NCBI GenBank assembly: GCA_963575745.1
Contig: CAUYUJ010020281.1
Coordinates: forward strand, 1,328,869-1,373,868
Direction of reading: 5' to 3'
From: Prorocentrum cordatum
Lineage: Eukaryota; Sar; Dinophyceae; Prorocentrales; Prorocentraceae
Length of the DNA: 45,000 nucleotides
The notes beneath the pieces are model-generated. The model saw only the letters and a program-made list of their open reading frames with translations, made no database searches and had not been told where the DNA came from. Both the position numbers and the translations under genes were made by a program. Below, in pieces: positions 29,345 through 40,311 of this stretch; positions within the stretch are counted from its first letter, which is position 1, and each line of letters begins with the position of its first letter.

Positions 29345-31945
29345 CCTTAGCTGGCCATCCCTTGGGGGCTGCGAGCTGCGAGATTGTCGCCACTGTCGAA
29401 GGCGAATGGGGGGCCCAGCGGAGAAACGCCTTACCCAGACCACCAGGAGACCTCGCCATCCCTGTGGGGATGTGATCTGCGAAACTATCGCCACTGTCGA
29501 GGGCGGCTGGGGGGGGTCGAGCGGAGTGACGTCTCACCCAAACTCAAGTGAGAGCGCGCCATCCATGTGGGGCAGCGATCTGCGAAGCTGTCGCCACTGT
29601 CGAGGGCTGCTGGGGCTCCAGCGGAGTGACGTCGTACCCAGAACACCGGGAGACCTCGCTGTCCTTGTGGGGCTGCGATCTGCGAAGCTGTCGCCACTTT
29701 CGAAGGCGAATGGGGGGCGGATTGACGCCTTACACATACCACCAGGAGACCTCGCCATCCCTCGGAGGGCTGCGATCTGCGAAACCGTCGCCACTTTCGA
29801 AGGCTGCTGGGGGATGCAACGGAGTGACGTCTTACCCAGACCACCAAGAGACCTCGCCATCCCTTGTGGGGTTGCGATCTGCGAAACTCTCGCCACTGTC
29901 GAGGGCTGTTGGGGGTCCAGCGGAGTGATGTCTTACGCAGACCGCCAGAAAACCTCGCCATCCCTCGGGGGCCGGCGACCTGCTTTCGAAGGCTGCTGGG
30001 GGGTTCAGCGGAGTGACGTCTTACCCAGACCACCAAGAGACCTCACCATCCCTGTGGGGTTGCGATCTGCGAAAAAATCGTCATTTTCGAAGGCGAATGG
30101 GTGTCCAACGGAGTGATATCTTACCCAGACCACCAGGAGACCTCGCCATCCATGCGGGGTTGCGATCCTCGAAGCTGTCGCCACTTTCGCGGGCTGCTGG
30201 GGGGCCCAGCGGGGTAACGCTCTACACAGACCATAGGGAGACCTCGCCATCCCTGTGGGGCGGCGGCCTGCGAAACCTGTCGCCACTTTCGAAAACGAAT
30301 GGGGGCCCAGCGAAGCGACGTCGTACCCAGACCACCAGGAGACCTCGCCATCCCTGTGGGGCTTTGCTGTGGGTGGAGCGGAGTGACGTCTTACCCAGAT
30401 TCAAATGAGACCACGCCTTCCACGTGGGGTTGCGATCTGCGAAACTGTCACCACTTTCTAAGGTTGCTGGGGGGTCCAGCGGAATGACGCCGTACCCAGA
30501 CCACCAGGAGACCTCGCCATCCCTGAGGGGTTGCTAACTGCGAAGCTGTTGTCATTTTCGAGTGTTGCTGGGGGGCCAGCAGAGTGTCGTCTATACCCAG
30601 ATGCAAATGAAATCTCGCCATCCCTGAAGGGCAGCGATCTGCGAAGCTGTCGCCACTTGCGGTGACTGCTGGGGGGCCCAACGGACTCACGTGTTTTATC
30701 CGAATGAAAATCAGACCTCGCCATCCCTGTGGGGTTGCGATCTACGAATCTGTCGCCACTTTCAAAGGCTGCAATGGGGTCCAGCGGGGTAGCGTTTACA
30801 CGGGCCACCAGGAACACTCGCCATCCCCTTGGAGGCTGCGACTTGCTAAACAACCCGCCACGTTAGAAAGCTTTTGGGGGTGCAGCGGGGTGACGTCTTA
30901 CCCAAACCACCAGGAGACCTCGCCATCCCTGGGGGACTGCGATCTGCGAAATTGTCGTCACTTTCGAGGGCTGCTGGGAGGTCCAGCGGAATGAAGTCTC
31001 AACCAGACTCAGATGAGACCTCGCCACCCCTGTGGGACTGCGATCTGCGAAACCGCCGCCAGCTGCGAGGGCTGTTGTGGGTGGAGCGGAGTGACGTCTT
31101 ACCCACACTCAGATGGGTCCACGCCTTCTCTCTGGGGCTGCGATTCGCGAAACACGTCGCCACTTTCAAGGGGTGCTGGGGGGTCGAACGGGGTGACGTC
31201 TGTACTCCGATGCAGATGAGACCACGCCTTCTCCGTGGGGGTGCGATCTTCGAAACCTCTCGCCACTTTCCGGGGCTGCTGAGGGGGCCGAGCGGAGTGA
31301 CGTATTCACCCGGATGCAGATGAGACTTCGCCATCCCTGTCGGGCTGCGATCTGCGAAACTGCCGCCACTTTCGAAGGCTGTTGGGGCTTCAGCGGAGTG
31401 ACGTCTTGCTCATATCCAGATGACCATTCGCCGCCCTTGTGGGGCTGCGATCTGTGAAACTGTCGCCACTTTCGAGGGCTGCTGGGGGGTCCAGCGGAGC
31501 GACGTCTTACTCAGATTCAGAGGAGACCACGCCATCCCTGTGGGGTTGCGATCTACGAGCCGGCCGCCACTTTCGAGTGCTGCTGGGGGGCCCAGCGGGG
31601 TGACGTCTTGCCCAGACCACCAGGAGACTTCGCCATCCCTGTGGGATGCTATCTGCGAGACCGCCGCCACTTTCGGGGGCTGCTGGGGGGCGCAGCGGAG
31701 TGAAGTCTTTACCCGACTCAAATGAGACCTCGCCATCCCTGTGGGGCTGCGATCTGCGACCCCCCCGCCATTTTCGAGGGCTGCTGTGGGTGGAACATAC
31801 ATGTGGGGTCCCCTATATGCGAAACTGTTGCCACTTTGGAGGTCCGCCAAGGGGGTCCCGCGGAAGGACGTTTTGCGCGGACCACCAAGAAACCTCGTCA
31901 CTCCTGGGGTCTAGCGTCCAGCAGAGTGGCGGAACTTCTGACATT
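29345..31945 (-). repeat. ~101-bp satellite array, copy 2 (inverted)
   Basis: About 25 units of the same satellite as 6780-10018, on the opposite strand. Landmarks here: GGGGCTGCGATCTGCGAAAC, TGTCGCCACTTTCGAGGG, GGTCCAGCGGAGTGACGTC and GACCACCAGGAGACCTCGCC, at spacings near 100-103 bp (GATCTGC at 29474, 29577 and 29677). Both edges continue into sequence homologous to the edges of copy 1: 29285-29345 with 10025-10110, and about 31946-31985 with 6765-6830. Confidence 0.95.
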
Positions 31946-32510
31946 TGGGGGTGGTGTCAAATTCCAGGGTCGTCAGCGCCCCAGCATGGGTGCAGGGTTA
32001 TATTTTGAGGGTCCAGAGGCGACGGAGGAGGAAAGGCGGAGGAGGAGCATGTGGGAGCATGTCGCTAACCACACACGTGGTTTCAATCGCAAGCCAGTCA
32101 GGGTACAGACGGGTGACCACGTCGCTGGCGACTCGTAGCCTAAGCGTGACGGCTGGTGCGTCGGGGGACCTTCAAACGGCCTCAACCCTGCCGAAACACC
32201 TAGCACGCACAACTGATTTTGTACCCCAGGGGGTGTGGACACAATGTCCCATGGGATTTACGGGCCACATGTCCCAATTTCCCACCAAATGCGGGATCCC
32301 CGCGCCTGGGAACCAATTCCAGTGCTACGGGTGCTGCTGGCGCCACCAGCGGCAAGACGAGGACGCCAAGCAGCTTGAAACGGTCCTGACAGTGTGCCCC
32401 GTGGAGTGTGTGACACTGACACCATGAGAACAGGTGCCAGGCCCCAAAACACGGGGCGAAAGGCGGAAGAGGATGAGGGGGAGGCGGAGGAGGAAGGGGA
32501 AGACAAGGTG

Positions 32511-32543
<33 letters not shown>

Positions 32544-32594
32544 CCGGGGAAGGAGGTCCGGCACGTGCTGCCGCAGCGGCGCCAGCGCTATTCT
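31946..32594. other. No recognised gene; contains GGA tract
   Basis: This lies between the inverted satellite array and the 420-bp repeat. The equivalent interval at the first locus is only ~50 bp, so roughly 600 bp have been gained here or lost there. A plus-strand frame ending near 32427 contains several Cys (QFQCYGCCWRHQ) but resembles no family I know. Bases 32440-32560 are GGA/GAG-rich. Confidence 0.4.
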
Positions 32595-33013
32595 TGCACT
32601 AGCTACAAGCAGGTTGAATCATTATTTTTTTGAGCGCAGGGGCGACATGGCGCAGGCAGCGCTGCATCTTCAGTGCACTACCGACAAAAGCAACACTCTT
32701 TGGTCTCCTCGCGTCACCGTCGTCGTCGTCGTCATCCTCTGCCCCCTGCCACCATCCCTGTGCTTCTGCCTCGCTGACGGTTCGGCCCCCCGCGCGTTTT
32801 TTTCCTGCCCTTCGTTCCCGCCCCCATGTCCTCCTCAGGCCTGGGCCCTCGCTCTTCGTCCTTCTGCTGTTGTCTTGTGAACCGTGCCACGCGAGCGCAC
32901 CCCATGTATGTTGCACAGCATATAACGGCGCCTGCACTGTCATTGTCCTGGCAAATTAGAATCAACGCCTCTTGTTACGTGATGCAAATGGGTTGGGTAC
33001 GTCACAGGGTAAC
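32595..33013 (-). repeat. ~420-bp dispersed repeat, copy 2 (inverted)
   Basis: Reverse complement of 6305-6725. The minus-strand frame starting at 32943 aligns codon by codon with the copy-1 frame starting at 6378 (shared WHGSQDN, RRTWG, GGRTVS, MQRCL), while a second frame is conserved just as well. No known domain. Confidence 0.75.
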
Positions 33014-33110
33014 GGGCACGCGTGGGGAAACGGGCGGCAACCTACGTACACAGACGGAGGTCATCTGTCAAAACACCCGACGAACGATTATCGAAGACGC
33101 CTACGGCGAA
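33014..33110 (+). repeat. Dispersed repeat, left-half copy
   Basis: Matches 29025-29100 (CAGACGGAGGTCATCTGTC, AAAACACCCGACG, GATTATCGAA) and stops at the junction where the right half begins in the longest copy. Confidence 0.6.
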
Positions 33111-33239
33111 TCACCGCCGCCCCCTGCCTTTTTGGAAACGCCTATGTGGCCGAACGTTGTAGCCAGATGCCTGCCAAGCTACCGGACCATGTGTTCCCCG
33201 AGTCGGTTTGGGAAACGTTCGGGGAACACGGTGGGGGAG

Positions 33240-34560
33240 GCTGAGCCGACTTGGGGCTTTCTTGGGGTGCTCCAGGGCCGTCTTGGAGGCTATCTTGAGC
33301 GTCGTAGAGACCTCTTGGGCCGTCTTGGGGGCCTCTTAGGTTCGTCTTGGGGACCTCTTGGGCCGTTTTGGGGTCATACTGGAGACCTCTTGGGCGATCT
33401 GAGGGGGCTCTTGGGCTGTCTCGGGCCGTCGGAAGGCTGAAAATAAGCAAATGTCCTGATCCTTCAAAAACTCATAGGCGATCAATGATTTTGGCCTTTT
33501 CGGGCCTTCCTGGAGGCCCTCTTGGAGGCCTCTTGGGCCGTCTTGGGCTAGCCTAGAGCTAACTTCGGCCATCTTGGTGGGCTCCTGGCCCGTCTGACGC
33601 CGTCGGAAGCCGTTTGAGGGGCCACTCTGGGCCGACTTGGGGCCTTCTTGGGGTGCTCCAGGGCCGTCTTAGAGGCCCTCTTGGGCGTCTTGGAGGCCTC
33701 TTGGCCCATCTTGGGGCCCTCTTGGGGCCGTCTTGGGGCCGTCTTGAGGGCCTCTTGGGCCGTCTTGAGGGCCATCTTGGAGGACTCTTGGGCGATCTTG
33801 TGGCGATCTGAGGGGTCTCTTGGGCCGTCTCGGGCCGTCGGAAGGCCCAAAAATAATTGAATGTCAAGATCCTTCAAAAATCTTGAAACATGCATGCGTT
33901 TTGCCTCTTCTGGCCTTCCTGGAGGCCCTCTTGGAGGCCTCTTGGGCCGTCTTGGGCTAGCCTAGAGCTAACTTCGGCCATCTTGGTGGGCTCCTGGCCC
34001 GTCTGACGCCGTCGGAAGCCGTTTGAGGGGCCACTCTGGGCCGACTTGGGGCCTTCTTGGGGTGCTCCAGGGCCGTCTTAGAGGCCCTCTTGGGCGTCTT
34101 GGAGGCCTCTTGGCCCATCTTGGGGCCCTCTTGGGGCCGTCTTGAGGCCTCTTGGGCCGTTTCGGACCATCTTGGAGGCTTCGTGGGCGATCTTGAGGCG
34201 ATCTTGGGGGCCTCTTGGGCCGCCTTAAGCCGTCGGAATGCCGAGAAGAAGCAAATGCCAAAATCCTTGAAAAACCTAGAGAAAACCAATGATGTTGGCC
34301 TCTTCGGGCCATCCCGGAGGACCTCTTGGAGGCCTCTTGGGTCGTTTTGGGCCGTCTTGGAGGCTTCTCGTGCGGCCTTGGAGGTTTTTTGGACTCTCTG
34401 GGGCCGTCTTGGAGGCCGTCTTGGATCATTTTGGGCGGACTTGGAGGCTATCTTGGACCATCTTGGAGGCCATCTTGGGTCAACGTGGCCATCTTGGAGA
34501 CCATCTTGGGCCATCTTGAGCGAAACCGGCGGGACGCGCCGGAGCCCCAGGGGGAGTTCT
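33240..34560 (+). repeat. CTTGGG-phased repeat with ~400-bp higher-order units
   Basis: Imperfect units such as CTTGGGCCGT and CTTGGGGGCCT, 9-12 bp long; 16 consecutive units from about 33671 average ~10.7 bp. A-rich linkers recur at about 33438, 33846 and 34241 (GCAAATG or GAATG, then ATCCTT(C/G)AAAAA), spaced about 408 and 397 bp. Bases 33505-33731 and 33914-34140 are identical or nearly so (409-bp offset). Seven-residue periodic frames on both strands are by-products. No gene. Confidence 0.9.
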
Positions 34561-34641
34561 TTCGGAAAAATACCAAAACCAAAACCGATAGGATCCAGCA
34601 CGCCAGGCACCCCTGCGATGAATCGACAGGGGGCGGCGGAT

Positions 34642-34755
34642 CGAATGGCCTTCGGCACACATCCCGCCACCGTGCTTGGGTTGCGGGTCTGAGGCCACTC
34701 GGATGGTTGATAGGGTCTCGTGGGAGGCGTCTCGGCTTGGAGGCAATGTTTGAAC
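34642..34755 (+). repeat. Dispersed repeat, right-half copy
   Basis: Matches 29099-29215 closely from GAATGGCCTTCGGCACA through GGAGGCGTCTCGG. It sits between two blocks of CTTGGGG-type repeat. Confidence 0.7.
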
Positions 34756-35190
34756 CTCTTGGGGGCCTCCCGGGGGGCTCTTGCGGGTTTTTTGCGGCCA
34801 TCTTGGGGCTCCTGGGGGCCTATTGGGGGCCCCTTGGGGGCTGCTTTGGGCCGTCTTGGGGCCCTCTTGGGTCGTCTTGGAGCCTCTTGGGAACCTTAAG
34901 GCGAACTTGAAGGCCTCTTGGGCCGTCTGGGACGTTGTGAACGCCCAAGAGGCGCATATGCAAAAATACACGTGTTTCATCCAGAATCGGAGGATGCTTG
35001 CTTCTGGAGGCCCTCTTGGGACGCGTCTTCGGGGATTTTTGGGGCGTCTTGGGGGCCTGGAAGGCCGCCTGAAGGCCAGCGTGGGCGTGTTGGGAAAATC
35101 GTTCAGCGACTCGTGGCTTTCGTGGACCGCCCCAGGGGCCTCTTGGGGCCCTCTTGACTTGTTTTCGGGCCCTCTGCCCCCAGGGTGCCC
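34756..35190 (+). repeat. CTTGGGG-type phased repeat, degenerate
   Basis: A continuation of the family at 33240-34560, with another A-rich linker near 34944-34985 (GCATATGCAAAAATAC). From 35191 to about 35725 the sequence is G/C-run-rich with no recognised gene; 35640-35730 holds a few inverted-orientation units. Confidence 0.65.
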
Positions 35191-35725
35191 CCCTCCGATC
35201 CGAATCGACCGGACCGGGCTCCCGGGGGAGGAGTTTGGGTAGGGGGAAACATCTCACACGCCGATGAGCCCCAAGGGGTCAGCGGATTCGATGGGAAGCC
35301 CCTTGCCCGTGATCTCATCCCTGACGGGGGGGGGATGGCAAGGGGGTCCGTGGTAGGCTTCGGGGGAGGTCCCGAGAGGGATAGCGGGGGTGATCCAGGG
35401 GGTCGTGCCCCGACCTACAGGGGGTACCCCCTGTGGACAAGTGGGACCGGGGGGCGGTCCCCTTTGTGGACAAGGGAAACTCAGGACTCCCCCCCCCCCC
35501 GCCTCCCCCTGGTGGACAAGGAAACCGCCGTCCCCGCTCCTCGCGGACCCCCCCATCTGGAGGCACCCTCCTCAGTCGCATCTTCTGTTGCGGGGTGTCG
35601 CGCGTTTTCCTGCATGCCCGGATCTGCTCCGAAGCGGCTCCAAGTGGCGCTTCCCAAGAGGGTCCCCAAGAGGCCCCCAAACAGAGCCCAATAGGCTCCC
35701 AAGAGAGCCGCAAAAAGGGCCCCAG

Positions 35726-36088
35726 AGCGTCAGCATCGTCGCCGCCGCCGCCACCGTCGTCGTCGTCCCCCTTCAGGGTTGGCGGCGCCGGCCGCAAGCC
35801 CTGCCAAATAAAACCACGTGGGCCACATGCTCGCACCGCCACACGCGCATGTCGAAATCTCTCCAGACCCGTGGGCGCTCCAAGCATGTCAAGATAGAGC
35901 CCTTCATCGTCATATGAGATGCCCATCGGTGTTGAACAGAAGGCTTCCCAGATGTCTTCGAGTTCTGCGGGCGTGCACTTCCTCGTCACCCCTATCAGCG
36001 CCATCTCACCACCACCGATATCGTCATCGTGAATCGTCGCCATTGTCGCCAATCTCATCACAGTCACCTTCAGCACATGCATATGCAC
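35726..36088 (-). CDS. Possible exon of unknown acidic protein
   Basis: Minus-strand frame with protein-like sequence: GEMALIGVTRKCTPAELED, IWEAFCSTPMGISYDDEG, LYLDMLGAPTGLERFRHAR. Upstream the frame stays open through an Asp/Gly-rich run made by GAT/GAC triplets to about 36220, and the Met at 36088 is arbitrary. After RHARV an acceptor-like TGGTTTTATTTGGCAG|GG occurs, then GDDDDGGGGG, then the frame enters repeat. The real exon may therefore be only about 35840-36060. No family recognised; the triplet-driven acidic flanks are a reason for caution. Confidence 0.35.
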
Positions 36089-36221
36089 ATTATCACCGCC
36101 ATCGCCGTCACAAGCATCGGCGGCGTCTTTGTCATTGCCGTCGTCATCATCATCATCGCCACCACCATCGCTCTTATCATCGTCGTTGCCGCCATTGTCG
36201 GCGTCATCATGATACCGCGCC

Positions 36222-36779
36222 CGCCCGCGTCACCGACCCACACTGCAGTGCCCGCGCGCCAGAGAGGCGCGCTGGGAAGTTCCCACCGCTAAGCGCCATC
36301 GCGGCCGCATCACCTGTGCCAAACCACCTGGGTGATCTGCACGCGAGCGTGGGAGCGCCAGCGCGGCCGTGGAGATGCGCCAACAAATTGCAATCTGTAG
36401 TCGCAAGCGTGGCTAGATGGACTTGGACAAACAAATGGCGGGTGGGAAAATGGGATGTCTGCGCGAGCGTTGGGGTTGACAACTCATTGGTGGAACGATG
36501 AATTGCACCATGCAGCTATCACACTATCTGTTGCACTACGTGACTTGCACCACTTAGATTGCACTGCGATGCTTGCACTTCAGGGCTTGCACCATGTAGG
36601 TTGAACCACAACATGCACTACACAAATAACGCATCCGACCTGCAATTCGCCGGCCCAACAGGCCAGAGGCGTGCTAAGATCTCCGGTAACATCTATATAA
36701 CATTTTTACTTCGCGCGCGCAGGGCGGCCCCTGGGGGTCCCCGGACCAAAAGTACCCCGGGCGCGGCCCGGGCGCGGCC
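36222..36779. other. No recognised gene
   Basis: Bases about 36500-36625 contain degenerate 15-17 bp repeats around TTGCACTA / CTTGCACC. The rest shows nothing I can name. Confidence 0.4.
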
Positions 36780-37395
36780 CGGGAGACTCCCCCAGGGCTC
36801 TCAGAATCGCCCCAAGAGGGCCCCAAGAGGCACCCAACACGGTCCAAGAGAGGCCCGAGACGCCCGAAGATCGCTCCACGACGCCGAAGCTGGCATCCAG
36901 ACGGCCCAAGAAGCCTCCAAAATGGCCCTAGAGGCCTCCAAGATGCCCCAGGAGGCCTCGAGGAGCACTCCCAAGAGAACCCACAGAAGCAAAATTCATT
37001 GCTCCGCCTGTAGGTTTTGGACAGACTTGGGCGTTTCCACCTTTTCGGCTTCCCGACGCCCCCAGACGACTCAAGAGGCCCCCAAGATCGCCCCGAGAGG
37101 GCCCAAGAGGCCCCCAAGAGGGCCCCAAGACGGCCCAAGACGGCTCCAAGACGGTCCAAGAAGCCACCAAGACGGCCCAAGAGGGCCCCAAGAATGCCTC
37201 AAGAGGGGGGCCCCAGAAAGGGAACACGAAACAACATCTCGAACTCTCGGCCATCAGAGGCCCCCAGGACGCCCCAAGAGGATCCCAAGAGGCCCCAAGA
37301 GGCCCCCAAGATGCCAACAAGACGCCCTCAGGAAGTCCCCAAGAGGCCCCCTAGAAGCCCCCAAGCGCCCTCAGGAGGCATCCCAAATCCCCCCC
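36780..37395 (-). repeat. Phased repeat, inverted orientation
   Basis: GGCCCCAAGAG-type units, the reverse complement of the 33240-35190 family, with the linker at about 36985-37040 also inverted. Frames through it are repeat artefacts. Confidence 0.8.
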
Positions 37396-37424
37396 GAGCA
37401 CTCAACCAGCCAGCGATCATCATC

Positions 37425-37715
37425 CTCCTCATCCTTCTCCTTCTCCTTCTCCTCCTCGCCCTCCCTTCTCCCTCCTCGATCCTCCCTCCTTTCTCCTCCC
37501 TCCTCCCTCCTCCTCCTCCTCCTCCTCCTCCTCCCACCTCCTTCCTCGTCCTCCTCCTCCTCCTCCTTCTCCTTCTCCTCCTCCTCCTCCTCCTCCTCCT
37601 CCTCCTCCGCCTCGTCCTCCTCCCTCCTCCTCCTCCCTTCCTCCTCCTCCCTGACCCCTTCCTCCTCCTCCTCCTCCACCTCCTCCTCCTCCTCCTCCTC
37701 CTCATCCCCTCCAAG
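37425..37715 (+). repeat. CCT/CTC microsatellite
   Basis: CTC triplets with TTC and CCC interruptions. Together with the preceding GGGAACACGAA segment it forms one copy of a duplicated composite whose second copy is at 37770-38075. Confidence 0.9.
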
Positions 37716-37769
37716 TTCTCTTTGCCACAATACAAAGTCTGCGTTTGAAAGGATGCAGGGGTCCCAGAG

Positions 37770-38075
37770 AGGGAACACGAACAAACAGTTCGAAACAGTA
37801 GCCCTAAGAGGCCCCCAGGAGGCCCCAAGAGGCCCCCAAGAGGCCCCCAACAGGCCCTCAGGAAGCTCCCAAGAGGCCCCCTAGAGGCCCCCTAGCGATC
37901 CCAGGAAGCCCCCCAAATGCCCCCCCAGCACCAAGCAAGTGCCAGCGATCCTCCTCCTCCTCCTCCTCCTCCTCCTCCTCCCTCCTCCTCCTCCCTCCTC
38001 CACCTCCTCCTCCTCCCCTCCTCCTCCTCCTCCTCCTCCCTGCTCCCTCCTCCTCCTGCTCCCCGGGCCTCCATG
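37770..38075 (+). repeat. Second copy of composite: phased repeat plus CCT tract
   Basis: GGGAACACGAA occurs at 37220 and 37771, and CCAGCGATC before the CCT tract at about 37410 and 37942, so a ~530-550 bp composite of GGCCCC repeat plus microsatellite is tandemly duplicated. Confidence 0.65.
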
Positions 38076-38479
38076 CTCCCCGGGCCTCCCTCCCTCGCCG
38101 CCGATGTACACATCCGCCATCCCATCCCCCCCCCTACTCCCGCTGCAGCTCTTCGCTCTACCATGCAGTCTCACTCGTCCTACGTCTTCTCCGCCTCCAC
38201 CTCCAACTATCTGTCTCTCCCGCTCACGCTCTCCATCCAATAGCCGACCCCCACACACAAGCCCGGGAACACACTGCGAGAAGAGGGAGAAGGTAAGCAG
38301 TGACGAGCCTCGGGACGTAGACAGCGCACACCAGGACAAGAAGAAAAACATGATCGCATTCAAAGCCCGCCACCCTTGGACACGAGGGTTCCATCATCGC
38401 ATCAGATGTTCCCTCCCCCATCGACAAGCCCCAGAGTGAGCATCCACGACCAGCACACCCCCACGAAGGCATTTTGAGC
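38076..38479. other. No recognised gene
   Basis: Mixed sequence after the microsatellite with a duplicated CATGCTCCCCGGGCCTCC-like stretch at about 38060-38090. No convincing frame. Confidence 0.4.
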
Positions 38480-38690
38480 TTTCCGCCCTAAGGAACACCT
38501 CCGAGACCACCACCAAATCCCAAGAAGCCCCCGAACGGCCCCAAGAAGCCCCCAGGATGCCCAAAAACAAGCCCCCAGGGCCCCCAAAACAGCCCCCAAG
38601 AGACCTCAAGAGGCTTCAAAACTGCCTCCAAGAGACTCCCGAAACGCCTGCCAAGAAAACCCCACCAACGCCGCATTGACAACGATCCCT
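38480..38690 (-). repeat. Phased repeat, inverted orientation
   Basis: CCCCCAAGA and GCCCCCAGGA units, the same family and orientation as 36780-37395. Confidence 0.6.
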
Positions 38691-38839
38691 CGGGCAAACA
38701 GCAGAGATGAGGCTACATGGGGCAGCGGAATGAGCGAAGCGATTAAATGATTCAGTGTCCTGGGTCCATGCAGGCAAGCCGGTCAAACACTGCATATCAG
38801 CTAAATGGATCTGAAACGATAATTGTATGTTGAAGATGT

Positions 38840-39035
38840 GCCGACATCAATCCATGTAACCAGTACACGAGGCTGCAGACAATCTCTGGCTAACACCTCA
38901 TGTTGAAAAGAAGCCGCTCTCCATCCGTGTAGCTGCTGGGAACTTGAGAGACGAGTGTGCGCGGCTCGATCGCGATAGCCCAAGTTTGAGAACGACACGC
39001 CCTCCATCCATGTAACTGTTGAAGAGCATTACGAC
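38840..39035 (+). repeat. Degenerate three-copy tandem repeat (~70-85 bp)
   Basis: Motifs CAATCCATGTAACC, CCATCCGTGTAGCT and CCATCCATGTAACT recur at about 38850, 38921 and 39004, each followed by related sequence. No gene seen. Down to 39650 there are only overlapping weak frames and a repeated GAAGCAGGAAGGCG. Confidence 0.45.
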
Positions 39036-39649
39036 AAATCTGCGCGGCGCTGGGACGAATTGCCTGAAACGCCTCAACGACAAAGGAGAAGGACGAGCAG
39101 GGTGAACACGAGGATGAGGACGAGGACTCGGATGCCGCCAAGAGGAGTGCCCCGACACCCGATGTCTTCTCTGCTCTGGCAACACGCGGGCCCACGAGCT
39201 CTCGACCCGTCCCGTAGACCTCTGCATTACCCATCGGTCGGAAGAAGTAGGTGGAAACATGAAGCAGGAAGGCGTTGAGGCAAATTGGGTGTCCACCCGC
39301 CCCCCTATCGAGGACGGAAAATGGCGAAGCCACTCGATCATTGAAGCAGGAAGGCGCTTAAAGTACATCGGAATCTGGGAATCCACAAAAACCTGCTTCC
39401 AACGACCGAGGGGCATGCCTCCTGGCCCAGGGAGGCACAACGTGTGGACGCCCACCACCGCACGCCAACTGCCGATGCCGACATCACGACAGCGCCGGCG
39501 CCCGCGCTGCGCCTCCGCTCGAGAGAACGCCGGAGGCCCTGGGGAGGCGGAGCCGGCGGGCGGGCGCGCCAACTTCGACGTGTTGGAGGCGCTGGCGTCG
39601 AAGCGCAGGTGCCTCGCGCGCGGCCGCGCTGTTCTCCCGGCGGCCTCCT

Positions 39650-39875
39650 TCTCCTCCCCCTCCTCCTCCTCCTCCTCCTCCTCCTCCTCCTCGTCCTCCT
39701 CCTCCTCGTCATCCTCCTCCTCCTCCGCTTTCCTCCCTCCTTCCCTCCCAATCCTCCTCCTCCTCCTCCTCCTCCTCCTCCTCCTCCTCCTCCTCCTCCT
39801 CCTCCCCCTCCATCTGCTCCTCCCCCTCCTCCCCCTCCTCCTCCTCCCCCTCCTCCTCCTCCTCCTCCTAAGCCT
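39650..39875 (+). repeat. CCT microsatellite
   Basis: CCT/CTC triplets with TCGTC and TTCC interruptions. Poly-Ser, poly-Leu, poly-Pro and poly-Arg frames are artefacts. Confidence 0.95.
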
Positions 39876-40279
39876 CCTCCTCATCCAGACCTCGCCGTCG
39901 ACGCATCTCGGCGACGTCGTCCAGGTTCGGCCTCCCACCGCTGCCCTGCCCCCACCTCCTCATCCTCCGATCCCTCGCCGCCTCCGCCCCTGCTTCTGCC
40001 TGCTCCTCGTCGCCGGCGTCGTCGGTCGGCGACGAGCACGGCCGCGGTCTGATCTGTTTGGATCCGACGGCGACCGGGCCCGCGATGGGGCCCGATCGAA
40101 TCCTCTAGAATAGCGTCCGAGATCCGATCGGGCCCAGGGCGCGCTGCGGCGGGCCCTCCTCCCTTGCCTTGGGATAAGCCTCTCGCACCTCCGAAGGCAT
40201 CCCGAACTGCCGTGGCCCCCGTCTGGAAGCCCCCGTCGCGCTCGCACTCCTGCCTCCCAACCGCCTCTTCCTCCCCTGT

Positions 40280-40311
<32 letters not shown>

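Noticed and set aside
33100-34670. Minus-strand Arg/Pro/Lys-rich frames (up to 237 codons) across the phased repeat
   Set aside because: They show 7-residue periodicity from the ~21-bp double unit and occur wherever this repeat occurs, in either orientation.
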